The translations under genes were made by a program, and so were the position numbers. Positions 57,601-64,000 of a DNA stretch of 64,000 nucleotides are shown piece after piece; within the stretch, counting starts at the first letter, position 1; every line of letters starts with the position of its first letter. The notes beneath the pieces are model-generated. The model was not told the origin of the DNA and did not search any database. It saw nothing but the letters and a program-made list of their open reading frames with translations. The DNA is from JACVRW01 sp963819635 (GTDB lineage: Bacteria > Actinomycetota > Thermoleophilia > Solirubrobacterales > Thermoleophilaceae). Location: contig CAWFWX010000003.1 in NCBI GenBank assembly GCA_963819635.1, positions 1,116,001 through 1,180,000 of the forward strand. Direction: 5' to 3'.

Positions 57601-57991
57601 GATCAGGACGCACGGCGACACGCACTTCTCCCGGATCGCCCGGCGGGACGAGCCGTTCGACCTCGCGATCGCCGGCTGGCAGTCCGACTTCCCGGACCCG
57701 ATGGACTACCTCCATCAGCTCGACGGCCGCACCATCGGCCCTGACCGGAACGTCAACTACGCGTACTTCGACGACCCGGGCTTCAATGCGCGTCTCGACG
57801 CCGCGGAGGCGCTCCCCTCCCCGGCGCGCGAGCTCGCCCTGGGGCGGCTCGCGCACCGGGTGGCACGCCGCTCGGCGCCGTGGGCGGCCGTCGGGAACGG
57901 CCGCCACCACGACTTCTTCTCAGCCCGGATCGGCTGTCATCCGTACAACCCGATCTACGGGGTCAGCCTCGGCTCGCTCTGCGTCCGCTAG
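54631..57991 (+). CDS. Membrane-tethered BTAD regulator fused to beta-propeller and solute-binding (SBP_bac_5) domain
   Basis: About 1119 aa after removing one G near 55904. Order: OmpR-type winged helix (1-90: DFRILGPLEV, SKQRAVLAILLL, LQVHVSRLRQAL), BTAD helical repeats (about 95-250: ALWRGPALADFAYDSFAQAE, RPRAQLMLALYRSGRQAEA), a membrane helix near 292-312 (LVLAGGLLAALAVAALVVVL). Then a YVTN/NHL-type propeller (320-620: repeated VWVGN, WVANTGDGTVSRLDP) and a family-5 extracellular solute-binding domain (630-1119: VDFLDPGLAYL, RRAVNYALDRRAL). The layout implies an outside sensor controlling DNA directly. GTG start. Confidence 0.8.
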
Positions 57992-58467
57992 CCGGCCAAC
58001 AGCTCGTCGAGCCGCTCGTACGTCTCGTTCATGCCGGTCTCCATGCCCGAGGCGAGCATGCCGTCCCGCTCCTCGGTGGTGTGGAACAGCGAGCGCGTGC
58101 TGACCTTGGTCTGGCCGCCGCCGAGATCCTCGAACGTCGCGGTCTCGACCACGATGTGGCCGGGCATGCCCTCCCACTCGAAGGTCTGCTCCAGCTTCTC
58201 GGGCGGCTCGATCACGCGGTAGGTGCCCCGGAAGGCGTGCGAGCCATCCGGCGCCTCGGTCACGAAGCGCCAGTCGCCGCCCTCTCGAACATCCATCTTG
58301 TCCACCGTCGTCGTGTCCACGCGCCGGCCCCACCACTGCGGGATCAGCTCGGGGTCGACGAAGGCCTGGAAGACCCGCTCGCGCGCGGCATTGAAGACGC
58401 GCTCCGAGAGGATCTCCCGGTCGCCCTGCGCGCTGACGGTGGCTGCCTGCATCTGGTCGTTGCTCAT
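57988..58467 (-). CDS. AHSA1/START-like (SRPBCC) domain protein
   Basis: 159 aa with the Aha1-C/polyketide-cyclase fold: VFNAARERVFQAFVDPELIPQWWG at the start, GGDWRFVTEAPDGSHAFRGTY, and the closing helix GMETGMNETYERLDELL. Members bind hydrophobic ligands in a deep pocket and are very often paired with an ArsR-type repressor, as here (four-base overlap). Its TAG shares CTAG with the fusion regulator's stop. Confidence 0.88.
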   Translation of the reverse strand: MSNDQMQAATVSAQGDREILSERVFNAARERVFQAFVDPELIPQWWGRRVDTTTVDKMDVREGGDWRFVTEAPDGSHAFRGTYRVIEPPEKLEQTFEWEGMPGHIVVETATFEDLGGGQTKVSTRSLFHTTEERDGMLASGMETGMNETYERLDELLAG

Positions 58468-58802
58468 GATTCCTGTCCTTTCGTGCCTTCGAGGAGCTCC
58501 CCGAGGCGATCGAGACGTTCCTCCAGCATCAGGCGGTAGCCGAGAATCCAGCGCTGGACCTCGTCCAGGTCCTGCGAGCCGAGCGTGCACCAGCGGGTGC
58601 GTCCGACCTTCTCGGTCCGGACCAGATCGGCGTCCTCCAGGACCTGAACATGCTTCTTCAGCCCTGTCAGCGAGATGCCGAACGGCTCGGCCAGCTCGCT
58701 GATCGTCGCGCGACCGCGACCGAGACGCTCGAGGATGCCCCGCCGTGTGGGGTCGGAGAGCGCCGCGAAGGTGCGGTCGAGCTGTTCCTGATACTGAACC
58801 AC
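58464..58802 (-). CDS. ArsR-family transcriptional repressor
   Basis: 112 aa winged-helix protein: FAALSDPTRRGILERLGRG, ATISELAEPFGISLTGLKKHVQVLEDADLV (recognition helix), RTEKVGRTRWCTL (wing). No cysteine metal box is evident, so it likely senses something other than metals, as is usual for AHSA1-linked ArsR proteins. GTG 58802 is chosen because it begins VVQYQEQLDRTF and lies inside a perfect palindrome that probably is its own operator. Confidence 0.88.
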   Translation of the reverse strand: MVQYQEQLDRTFAALSDPTRRGILERLGRGRATISELAEPFGISLTGLKKHVQVLEDADLVRTEKVGRTRWCTLGSQDLDEVQRWILGYRLMLEERLDRLGELLEGTKGQES

Positions 58803-58814
58803 TTGGTTCAGTAT
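58791..58814. promoter_or_regulatory. Perfect palindrome over the ArsR start codon, probable operator
   Basis: ATACTGAACC and GGTTCAGTAT flank ACTT. The 24-bp site covers the GTG start of the ArsR gene. A 10-bp perfect inverted repeat of AT-richer sequence at this position is what an autoregulated ArsR operon would show. Confidence 0.7.
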
Positions 58815-58846
58815 TGCACACGAGGCGACCCCGTGTCGAGCGCCGG

Positions 58847-59479
58847 CTAGAGCCCGAGGTCCTCCGCGTAGTTCGCCCGATAGTCCCGGCGCCGGTCCGT
58901 CACGTTCTCCACGTAGGCGCGCGTCTCCGGGAAGGGGATGTGCTCGGCCGACTCGAAGGCATCCGCGCCGCCGGCCTCGCTGACCCACCTGTCCACGTTC
59001 CCCATGCCCGCGTTGTAGGCCGCGATCGCGAGCGTCTCGTTGCCGCCGTAATGGTCGAGCAGCAGTCGCAGGTAGTAGGAGCCGTACGCGATGTTGATCT
59101 GCGGATCGGCCAGGTCCTCCTGCTTGAAGCGGGTGCCGCCCGAGTGCTTCGCGATCGCGTCGGCGGTCTCCGGGGTGATCTGCATGAGCCCGCGTGCGCC
59201 CGCGTGGGAGGTCTGGTCGCGGAAGCGCGACTCCTCGTAGATGACGGCGGCGATCAGCGCCGGATCGAGGTCCTTCTCCGCGGCCTGCTGGCGGATGATG
59301 TCGTCGTGGCGCAGCGGCAGCGCACCGAGCTCACGCACCGCCTCCGGCGCCAGGCCGGTCACGATGGCGGCGCACAGGGCGCCGACCACGACCGCCACCG
59401 CGACAGCCGCGAGCCGCCGGCGCCTGATCCGGGCGCGCGTTGGACGTGCGACTCTGCGACGGGCAGCGTGGGAACTCAT
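58847..59479 (-). CDS. Membrane-anchored lytic transglycosylase (SLT domain)
   Basis: 210 aa. A basic N-terminus (RRRVARPTRARIRRRRLAA) precedes one membrane helix (VAVAVVVGALCAAIVTGLA), then a C-type lysozyme-like SLT domain: LIAAVIYEESRFRDQTSHAGARGLMQI with catalytic Glu, YLRLLLDHYGGNETLAIAAYNAG, then PFPETRAYVENV. It cleaves peptidoglycan glycan strands. The start ATG overlaps the coaE stop (ATGA). Confidence 0.9.
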   Translation of the reverse strand: MSSHAARRRVARPTRARIRRRRLAAVAVAVVVGALCAAIVTGLAPEAVRELGALPLRHDDIIRQQAAEKDLDPALIAAVIYEESRFRDQTSHAGARGLMQITPETADAIAKHSGGTRFKQEDLADPQINIAYGSYYLRLLLDHYGGNETLAIAAYNAGMGNVDRWVSEAGGADAFESAEHIPFPETRAYVENVTDRRRDYRANYAEDLGL

Positions 59480-60078
59480 GGGGGCGGTACGTCGAGTCTC
59501 GCAAGTACGCGGGACAGTGTCTCCCTCAACTCCTCGAGGCTACCGTCGTTGCGCACCTCGAAATCCGCTCGCTCCGCCTTTTCCTCCTGCGAGAGCTGGC
59601 GCCCGGTGCGCTCCGCCACCGACGCGTGACCGCGGGCGCCGGCCCGCTCCTCGCGGAGCGCCTCGTCGGCCATGACGGCGATCGTCGCGTCGAAGACGGC
59701 GTCCATCCCGGACTCGAACAGGAGCGGCACCTCCACCACCGCGGCACGCGGCGGGGGATCGAGCGCGTCGACCTCCTGCTTCCAGTCCGCGACCCGCTTG
59801 CCGACGCGCGGCCACAGCTCGCCCTCGAGCCAGCGGCGGGCCTCCTCGTCGCCGAAGACGCTCTCCGCGATCAGCGAGCGGTCGAGCACGCCGCCCGGCG
59901 CGACTTCCTCCCCCAGCCGGGCCACCACGATCCCGCGCAGCTCGTCACCCGCGAGCAGCTCGTGGACGACGGCGTCGGTCGACAGCGTCGCCGCGCCCAG
60001 CTCGCCGAGCGCGCGCAGGGCCTCGGACTTGCCGGCGCCGAGGCCACCGGTGAGCCCCACGAACGGGACCCCGGCCAA
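59476..60078 (-). CDS. coaE: Dephospho-CoA kinase CoaE
   Basis: 200 aa P-loop kinase for the last step of CoA synthesis. Walker A GLTGGLGAGKSEALRAL, then STDAVVHELL, the LID/CoA region VVEVPLLFESGMDAVFD and RTGRQLSQEEKAERADFEVRNDGSLEEL. The TTG start at 60078 directly follows the rpsA stop. The rpsA-coaE neighbourhood is common in Actinomycetota. Confidence 0.93.
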   Translation of the reverse strand: MAGVPFVGLTGGLGAGKSEALRALGELGAATLSTDAVVHELLAGDELRGIVVARLGEEVAPGGVLDRSLIAESVFGDEEARRWLEGELWPRVGKRVADWKQEVDALDPPPRAAVVEVPLLFESGMDAVFDATIAVMADEALREERAGARGHASVAERTGRQLSQEEKAERADFEVRNDGSLEELRETLSRVLARLDVPPP

Positions 60079-61692
60079 CTACTGCTCCGTGGGCTGCTCT
60101 TCGTCCTGGTTGGGAGCCGCCGGCTCGGCGTCGTCGTCCGTCTCGGGCGCCTCCGCGGGCGGCTGCGGGTCGACCGCGCCCGGAGCGGGCTCCGCCTCGG
60201 GCGTCTCGGCCGCGGGCGCAGCGTCCTCGGCGGCTGCCGCCGCGTCGTCCGCGCCGGCGGCCTCCGTGGAAGCCTCCTCCACCGCGGCCGGCGGAGCCTG
60301 CCCCGCGGTGGCCGCAACCTCCTCGGCGGCAGCCTCCTCCGCGGCAGCCTCCTCCGCGGGGGCCTCCTCCGCGGGGGCCTGCGGAGCAGCTTCATCCTCA
60401 GGCGGCTGCTCCTGCGGCAGCGCCGCCCTGAGGGCGTCGACGCCGCTCACCTGCGGGCCCGCGAAGACGTCCTCGGAGAGTCCGAGGTCCGGCACGTCGC
60501 CGATGTCCTGGCCACCGCCTGCTTCCGCGGCCGCGGCGGCGCCGGCCTCGGCGGCCGAGCGGATGTGGGGCAGCTGCTCCTCGACGCGCTTCACGCTCAG
60601 CGAGAGGCGGCGCCGCTCCGAGTCGATCTCGAGGATCTTCACGCGCACGTCCTGGCCCGGCTCGACGATCTCGCGCGGGTTCTCGACGTGGTGATGGGCG
60701 AGCTCGGAGATGTGCACGAGGCCCTCGACCCCGTCCATGATCTCCACGAACGCGCCGAAGGTGACGACCTTGGTGACCTTGCCCTCCAGCTCGTCGCCGA
60801 TCCGGTAGGTGTTGATCACCCGCTGCCACGGGTCTTCCTGGGTCTGCTTGAGGCCGAGCGAGATGCGCTGACGATCGCGATCGATGTCGAGCACCTTCAC
60901 CGGGACCACGTCGCCGATCGAGAGGATCTCGGACGGGTGGTTCACGTGGCTCCAGGACAGCTCGGAGATGTGGATCAGGCCGTCGATGCCGTCCAGGTCC
61001 ACGAAGGCCCCGAAGTCGACGATGTTCGAGATCGCGCCCTCCACGACCATCCCCGGCTGGAGGCGGTCGAGGATCTGCTGGCGGACCTCCTTGCGCTCCT
61101 CCTCGAGGACCGCGCGGCGGCTCAGCACCACGTTGTTGCGCGAGCGGTTCAGCTCGATGACCTTGCACTCGATCTTGGTCCCGAGGAACTCGTCCAGGTT
61201 CTGCACCCGGCGGATGTCGACCAGCGAGGCGGGCAGGAAGCCGCGCACGCCGAGATCGATGATCAGGCCGCCCTTCACGACCTCGATCACGGTGCCCTCG
61301 ACGGGCTCGCCGGACTCGGCGGCGGCCTCGATCTTGCGCCAGGCCTTCTCGAAGCGGGCGCGCTTCTTGGACAGGACGAGCCGGCCGTCCTGGTCCTCCT
61401 TTGTGAGGACGAGGGCGTCGACCTCCTCGCCCAGCTCCACCTCGTCGTGCGGATCCACGGACTTGCGGATCGAGAGCTCATTCATCGGAATGACGCCCTC
61501 GCTCTTGTAGCCGATGTCGACCAGGACCTCGTCCTGGTCTATCCGCACGACCTTGCCGGACACCACGTCGCCCTCCTCAAAGGGGACGAGGGTGGCGTCG
61601 TAGTTGGGGACGATCTGACCGTCGATCTCGAGCAGCAGGCCGCCCGAGCCCTCGACGGTGCGAGGTGGAGTAGCAGTCTCTGTATCCGGCAC
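60079..61692 (-). CDS. rpsA: 30S ribosomal protein S1 with acidic low-complexity tail
   Basis: 537 aa. Four S1 RNA-binding domains in about residues 35-380, seen as GDVVSGKVVRIDQDEVLVDI, GTVIEVVKGGLIIDLGVRGF, GAISNIVDFGAFVDLDGIDG and GKVTKVVTFGAFVEIMDGVEG. The last 140 residues are an Ala/Glu/Pro-rich tail (EEAPAEEAAAEEAAAEEVAA). S1 normally brings leadered mRNAs to the 30S subunit. Actinobacterial S1 proteins commonly have four domains and an acidic tail. Confidence 0.93.
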   Translation of the reverse strand: MPDTETATPPRTVEGSGGLLLEIDGQIVPNYDATLVPFEEGDVVSGKVVRIDQDEVLVDIGYKSEGVIPMNELSIRKSVDPHDEVELGEEVDALVLTKEDQDGRLVLSKKRARFEKAWRKIEAAAESGEPVEGTVIEVVKGGLIIDLGVRGFLPASLVDIRRVQNLDEFLGTKIECKVIELNRSRNNVVLSRRAVLEEERKEVRQQILDRLQPGMVVEGAISNIVDFGAFVDLDGIDGLIHISELSWSHVNHPSEILSIGDVVPVKVLDIDRDRQRISLGLKQTQEDPWQRVINTYRIGDELEGKVTKVVTFGAFVEIMDGVEGLVHISELAHHHVENPREIVEPGQDVRVKILEIDSERRRLSLSVKRVEEQLPHIRSAAEAGAAAAAEAGGGQDIGDVPDLGLSEDVFAGPQVSGVDALRAALPQEQPPEDEAAPQAPAEEAPAEEAAAEEAAAEEVAATAGQAPPAAVEEASTEAAGADDAAAAAEDAAPAAETPEAEPAPGAVDPQPPAEAPETDDDAEPAAPNQDEEQPTEQ

Positions 61693-61710
61693 TGAGGCGA
61701 CAAGCCTAGC

Positions 61711-61716
61711 TAGTCT
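61711..61716 (+). promoter_or_regulatory. TAGTCT box, probable leaderless promoter
   Basis: TAGTCT ends 6 nt before the ATG at 61723 (GCCCGC between), with no ribosome-binding site. Confidence 0.35.
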
Positions 61717-61722
61717 GCCCGC

Positions 61723-62859
61723 ATGCCGACACGCCGTACGACGCGAGGCGCTGAGCGCACCCCGTTGTCAGGCGAATACGACGTTCTGGTGTGCGGCGCG
61801 AGCTTCGCCGGCCTTGCCGTGGCGCGGGAGCTGGCCGGGAGCGGGGCCCGCGTGATGGTGGTCGATCGCTACGAGATCGGCGAGCGCCAGACCTCGGCAT
61901 GCGGCATTCCCACCGACTGGCTGCGCGCCATGGGCCTGATGGAATCCCACCGCCAGACGTTCGGGCGGCTCGTGGTCCATACGCCGTTCGGGAGGTCCGT
62001 CCTCGAGCTCCCCTGGACGTTCTCGACGTTCGATTACCCCACCCTGTGTGGCCTCCTCGCCTCCCAGTCGGATCACGACTTTCACACCGCCAAGGTCAAT
62101 GGGCGCACGGGCGACACCGTCCACACCGATCGAGGAGACCTGTCAGCTCCGCTGATCGTCGACGCACTCGGCTGGCGCAGAGTGCTGGGCCGTGGGTATC
62201 AGCCTCCAGAGGCTCCGCTGTCGCGCGGCCTCGAGGTGCATCCCTGGGGCGTGGGCGACGACATGGAGCTCTGGATCGACCGGAAGTACGTGCCCGCGGG
62301 CTACGGCTGGAGCTTCCCGGCCGGCGACGAGACCCGCATCGGCGTGGGCTCCTTCGACCCGCGCTTCCACGTCAAGGACACCACGGTGATGCTCGCCGAG
62401 GACCTAGCTCGCGAGCCCGTGCGCTACCAGGGCAACTGGATCCCGCACCGCCTGCGGGCGGCGACCGAAGACGGCGTCTTCTTCGTGGGCGACTCCGCCG
62501 GCCACTGCCTGCCCCTCACGGCTGAGGGCATCCGCACCGCGCTCTATTTCGGAATCGCCTGCGGTCGCGAGCTGCGCTCGGTCGTCGAAGGCAGGCAGCC
62601 GATCGCCTCCGCCCTGGCCCGCTACGGCGACTTCTCCGAGAGCCATCGCTGGAAGTTCGAGGCGATGCTGCTCGCCCAGCGGACGATCCCGCGCGTGCCA
62701 CCCCGCCTCCTCCACGGCTCGATCACAGCCATGCGGGCGAAGCGGTTCGTGGACTGGAGCTTCCGCCACTACCTGGACATCGCCCCGCCGGCGTTCGCGG
62801 GCGCGGCTCCGTCACCGGTTGTGGTTGACGACCTCGATGTTGTTGCGGTCGGGGTCTAG
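61723..62859 (+). CDS. FAD-dependent oxidoreductase of the geranylgeranyl-reductase-like type
   Basis: 378 aa. After a 17-residue polar head the FAD Rossmann motif VLVCGASFAGLAVARELAG appears, with ERQTSACGIP next. VFFVGDSAGHCLPLTAEGIRTAL is the second FAD motif, characteristic of the GGR/FixC-like group-I flavoproteins. Relatives reduce isoprenoid double bonds or hydroxylate aromatics; the substrate is unresolved. The 3' end overlaps the convergent glyoxalase gene by 48 bp. Confidence 0.82.
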   Translation: MPTRRTTRGAERTPLSGEYDVLVCGASFAGLAVARELAGSGARVMVVDRYEIGERQTSACGIPTDWLRAMGLMESHRQTFGRLVVHTPFGRSVLELPWTFSTFDYPTLCGLLASQSDHDFHTAKVNGRTGDTVHTDRGDLSAPLIVDALGWRRVLGRGYQPPEAPLSRGLEVHPWGVGDDMELWIDRKYVPAGYGWSFPAGDETRIGVGSFDPRFHVKDTTVMLAEDLAREPVRYQGNWIPHRLRAATEDGVFFVGDSAGHCLPLTAEGIRTALYFGIACGRELRSVVEGRQPIASALARYGDFSESHRWKFEAMLLAQRTIPRVPPRLLHGSITAMRAKRFVDWSFRHYLDIAPPAFAGAAPSPVVVDDLDVVAVGV

Positions 62860-63531
62860 GACGTACGCGCTGTAGTAGCCGCGGTGGTACGGCCGCTCGC
62901 CGGGAGTGCCGTTGTCCGTGTAGCCCGCCTCGATCGCCGCCCGGTGGAAGTCGTCAACCGCCTGGTTCGAGTCGGCGGGAAACGCCATGTGCAGGTTGTC
63001 GGTCACGGGTCGCCTGGGAGGACCGAGAAGGAGCCCGAATCGCCGATGAAGCTGACGCGCTCGGGCGTGTCCCTGCCGACCCTCGAGCCCGGCGTGCGGC
63101 GCGATCGTCTCGTAGAAGCGCTTCGACGCCGCGACGCTGCGGACGCGGATCCAGAGGTGGTCGACGCCGTGGACCACGCCCTCGTGGTGGACCGCCTCGA
63201 TGCTGTTCCCGTCGGGATCGAGGAGGAAGCCGCCGTAGTAGTCGGCGCTGTACTCGGTCCGCGGACCCGGCTCACCGTCGCTCGGGTAGCCGGCGGCCGT
63301 CCCGGCCTGCCAGAACTCGTCGACGCGCTCGCGTGACGACGCCCCGAAGCCGACATGGAGCCCGCGTGTGACGGGACTCCACACGGTGGCCGCCGTGAGC
63401 GAGAAGTCATCCCACTCCGTGAAGTCGTCGTCGCTGTACTCCGTCTGTATTCCGAGCACGCCGAGGACCGTGTCGTAGAAGCGCTCCGACGCCTCGCGGT
63501 CCGAGACGCGGATCGTCACGTGGTCGAACAC
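62812..63531 (-). CDS. Two-domain VOC (glyoxalase-fold) protein with two compensating frameshifts
   Basis: About 239 aa made of two VOC halves: FDHVTIRVSDREASERFYDTV with LLDPDGNSIEAV, and VDHLWIRVRSVAASKRFYET with YVLDPDRNNIEVVNH. Between about 63085 and 63008 the conserved frame moves (+1 near 63085, -1 near 63008). The better text there reads VGRDTPERVSFIGDSGSFSV. Both sites are at short G/C runs. Likely metal-dependent dioxygenase- or isomerase-like fold; substrate unknown. ATG start. Confidence 0.8.
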   Translation of the reverse strand: MFDHVTIRVSDREASERFYDTVLGVLGIQTEYSDDDFTEWDDFSLTAATVWSPVTRGLHVGFGASSRERVDEFWQAGTAAGYPSDGEPGPRTEYSADYYGGFLLDPDGNSIEAVHHEGVVHGVDHLWIRVRSVAASKRFYETIAPHAGLEGRQGHARARQLHRRFGLLLGPPRRPVTDNLHMAFPADSNQAVDDFHRAAIEAGYTDNGTPGERPYHRGYYSAYVLDPDRNNIEVVNHNR

Positions 63532-63541
63532 CGTCGAGAGC

Positions 63542-64000
63542 TTACGAGGCGGCCGCTAGGCCCAGGCGCTCACGCACCGCGCCCGCGATCTCCGCGGCGC
63601 CGGGCAGCCATGCGTCTTCGAGCGTGGGGCTGTAGGGAGCCGGCGTGTCGCCGGTCGCGACGATCCAGGCGTCGTCGAGGCGGTCGAGCCCCTCAGCGGT
63701 GACGATGCCGAGCAGGTTCGCCGCCCAGCCGCCCACACGCGTGCCCTCCTCCACGACCATCAGGCGATTGGTCTTGGCGACCGACTCGAGCACGGTCTCG
63801 TGATCGAGCGGCCGCAGCGACCGGATGTCGACGACCTCCGCGTCTATGCCGTCCCCCGCCAGCTGCTCCGCGGCTTCCAGCGAATCGCGCACGCCGCGGA
63901 GCGCGGACACGATCGACACGTCCGTTCCCTCGCGCACGACAGAAGCCTTGCCGAGCGGCACCGTTTCCTCCGTCGGCTCCGGTCCCTTCACCGAGTAGAG
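63542..64000 (-). CDS. E1-beta-type transketolase (2-oxoacid dehydrogenase E1 beta), C-terminal part
   Basis: 153 residues to the TAA at 63542; the gene begins beyond the right edge. LYSVKGPEPTEETVPLGKAS and VVREGTDVSIVSALRGVRDS lead into the transketolase C-terminal domain: DGIDAEVVDIRSLRPLDHET, VVEEGTRVGGWAANLLGIV and TPAPYSPTLEDAWLP. This matches the beta subunit of pyruvate, branched-chain or acetoin dehydrogenase complexes. Which complex depends on neighbours outside the window. Confidence 0.9.
   Translation of the reverse strand, partial: LYSVKGPEPTEETVPLGKASVVREGTDVSIVSALRGVRDSLEAAEQLAGDGIDAEVVDIRSLRPLDHETVLESVAKTNRLMVVEEGTRVGGWAANLLGIVTAEGLDRLDDAWIVATGDTPAPYSPTLEDAWLPGAAEIAGAVRERLGLAAAS

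Overview
This is a chromosomal window from a very GC-rich, single-membrane bacterium. The gene content (Rex, proton-pumping pyrophosphatase, BTAD regulator, DUF2520-panC-panB, paired TrkA proteins, secreted proteins with an N-terminal SPAM[AV]VAxLAL signal) points to Actinomycetota, most likely class Thermoleophilia (Solirubrobacterales or a relative). The lineage is inferred from family resemblance. Genes are packed tightly: about twenty pairs overlap by four bases (GTGA or ATGA), and no gap exceeds about 220 bases, so there are no long empty stretches. At least fourteen single-base frameshifts interrupt otherwise full-length, well-conserved genes, mostly at short G or C runs. This looks like uncorrected sequencing indels, so those genes are annotated across the shift.

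Layout. 1-5498 (-): histidine degradation operon hutH-hutU-def-hutF-hutI, with a peptide-deformylase-type gene where an N-formylglutamate deformylase (HutG) would be expected. 5538-11471 (+): a small conserved protein, a heterodimeric ABC exporter, a large secreted protein and tRNA-Gln(CUG). 11490-18967: a PEP-mutase-like enzyme, a tiny membrane protein, and a (-) operon of two APC permeases with universal-stress-type tails, a small membrane protein, two TrkA/RCK proteins and a flavoprotein reductase. 19001-21996 (-): amine-oxidase-type flavoprotein, peroxiredoxin and an AbiEi/DUF559 protein. 22140-27496 (-): hppA, mtnP, DUF1844, a YbdK-type ligase, rex and a glutaredoxin-like gene. 27523-31626: CPA1 antiporter, then the tRNA t6A genes tsaE-tsaB-rimI-tsaD. 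31697-36452: secreted trypsin-like protease, a strong terminator, a palindromic repeat pair, family-4 uracil-DNA glycosylase and the pantothenate genes DUF2520-panC-panB. 36488-39312: secreted decapeptide-repeat proteins, an acetyltransferase, a DCC1 thiol protein and a GGDEF protein. 39316-49995: uvrA and uvrB enclosing a block of secreted or membrane proteins, then a GIY-YIG protein. 50103-57991: membrane and secreted proteins, an ABC-F ATPase, and a very large membrane-tethered BTAD regulator fused to a beta-propeller and a solute-binding domain. 57988-64000: ArsR/AHSA1 pair, lytic transglycosylase, coaE, rpsA, a flavoprotein, a two-domain glyoxalase and an E1-beta-type transketolase at the right edge.

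The most notable observations are: (i) a deformylase embedded in the hut operon, a possible replacement of HutG; (ii) a 51-bp near-perfect palindrome present twice, once inserted in frame inside a DCC1-family gene and once forming the start of the AbiEi/DUF559 gene; (iii) the BTAD-TM-propeller-SBP fusion with SARP-like direct repeats in its divergent promoter region; (iv) the APC permease/TrkA operon, a candidate potassium system; (v) two genes that apparently start with CTG; (vi) a recurrent TANNNT box 6-10 nt ahead of start codons, suggesting leaderless mRNAs.
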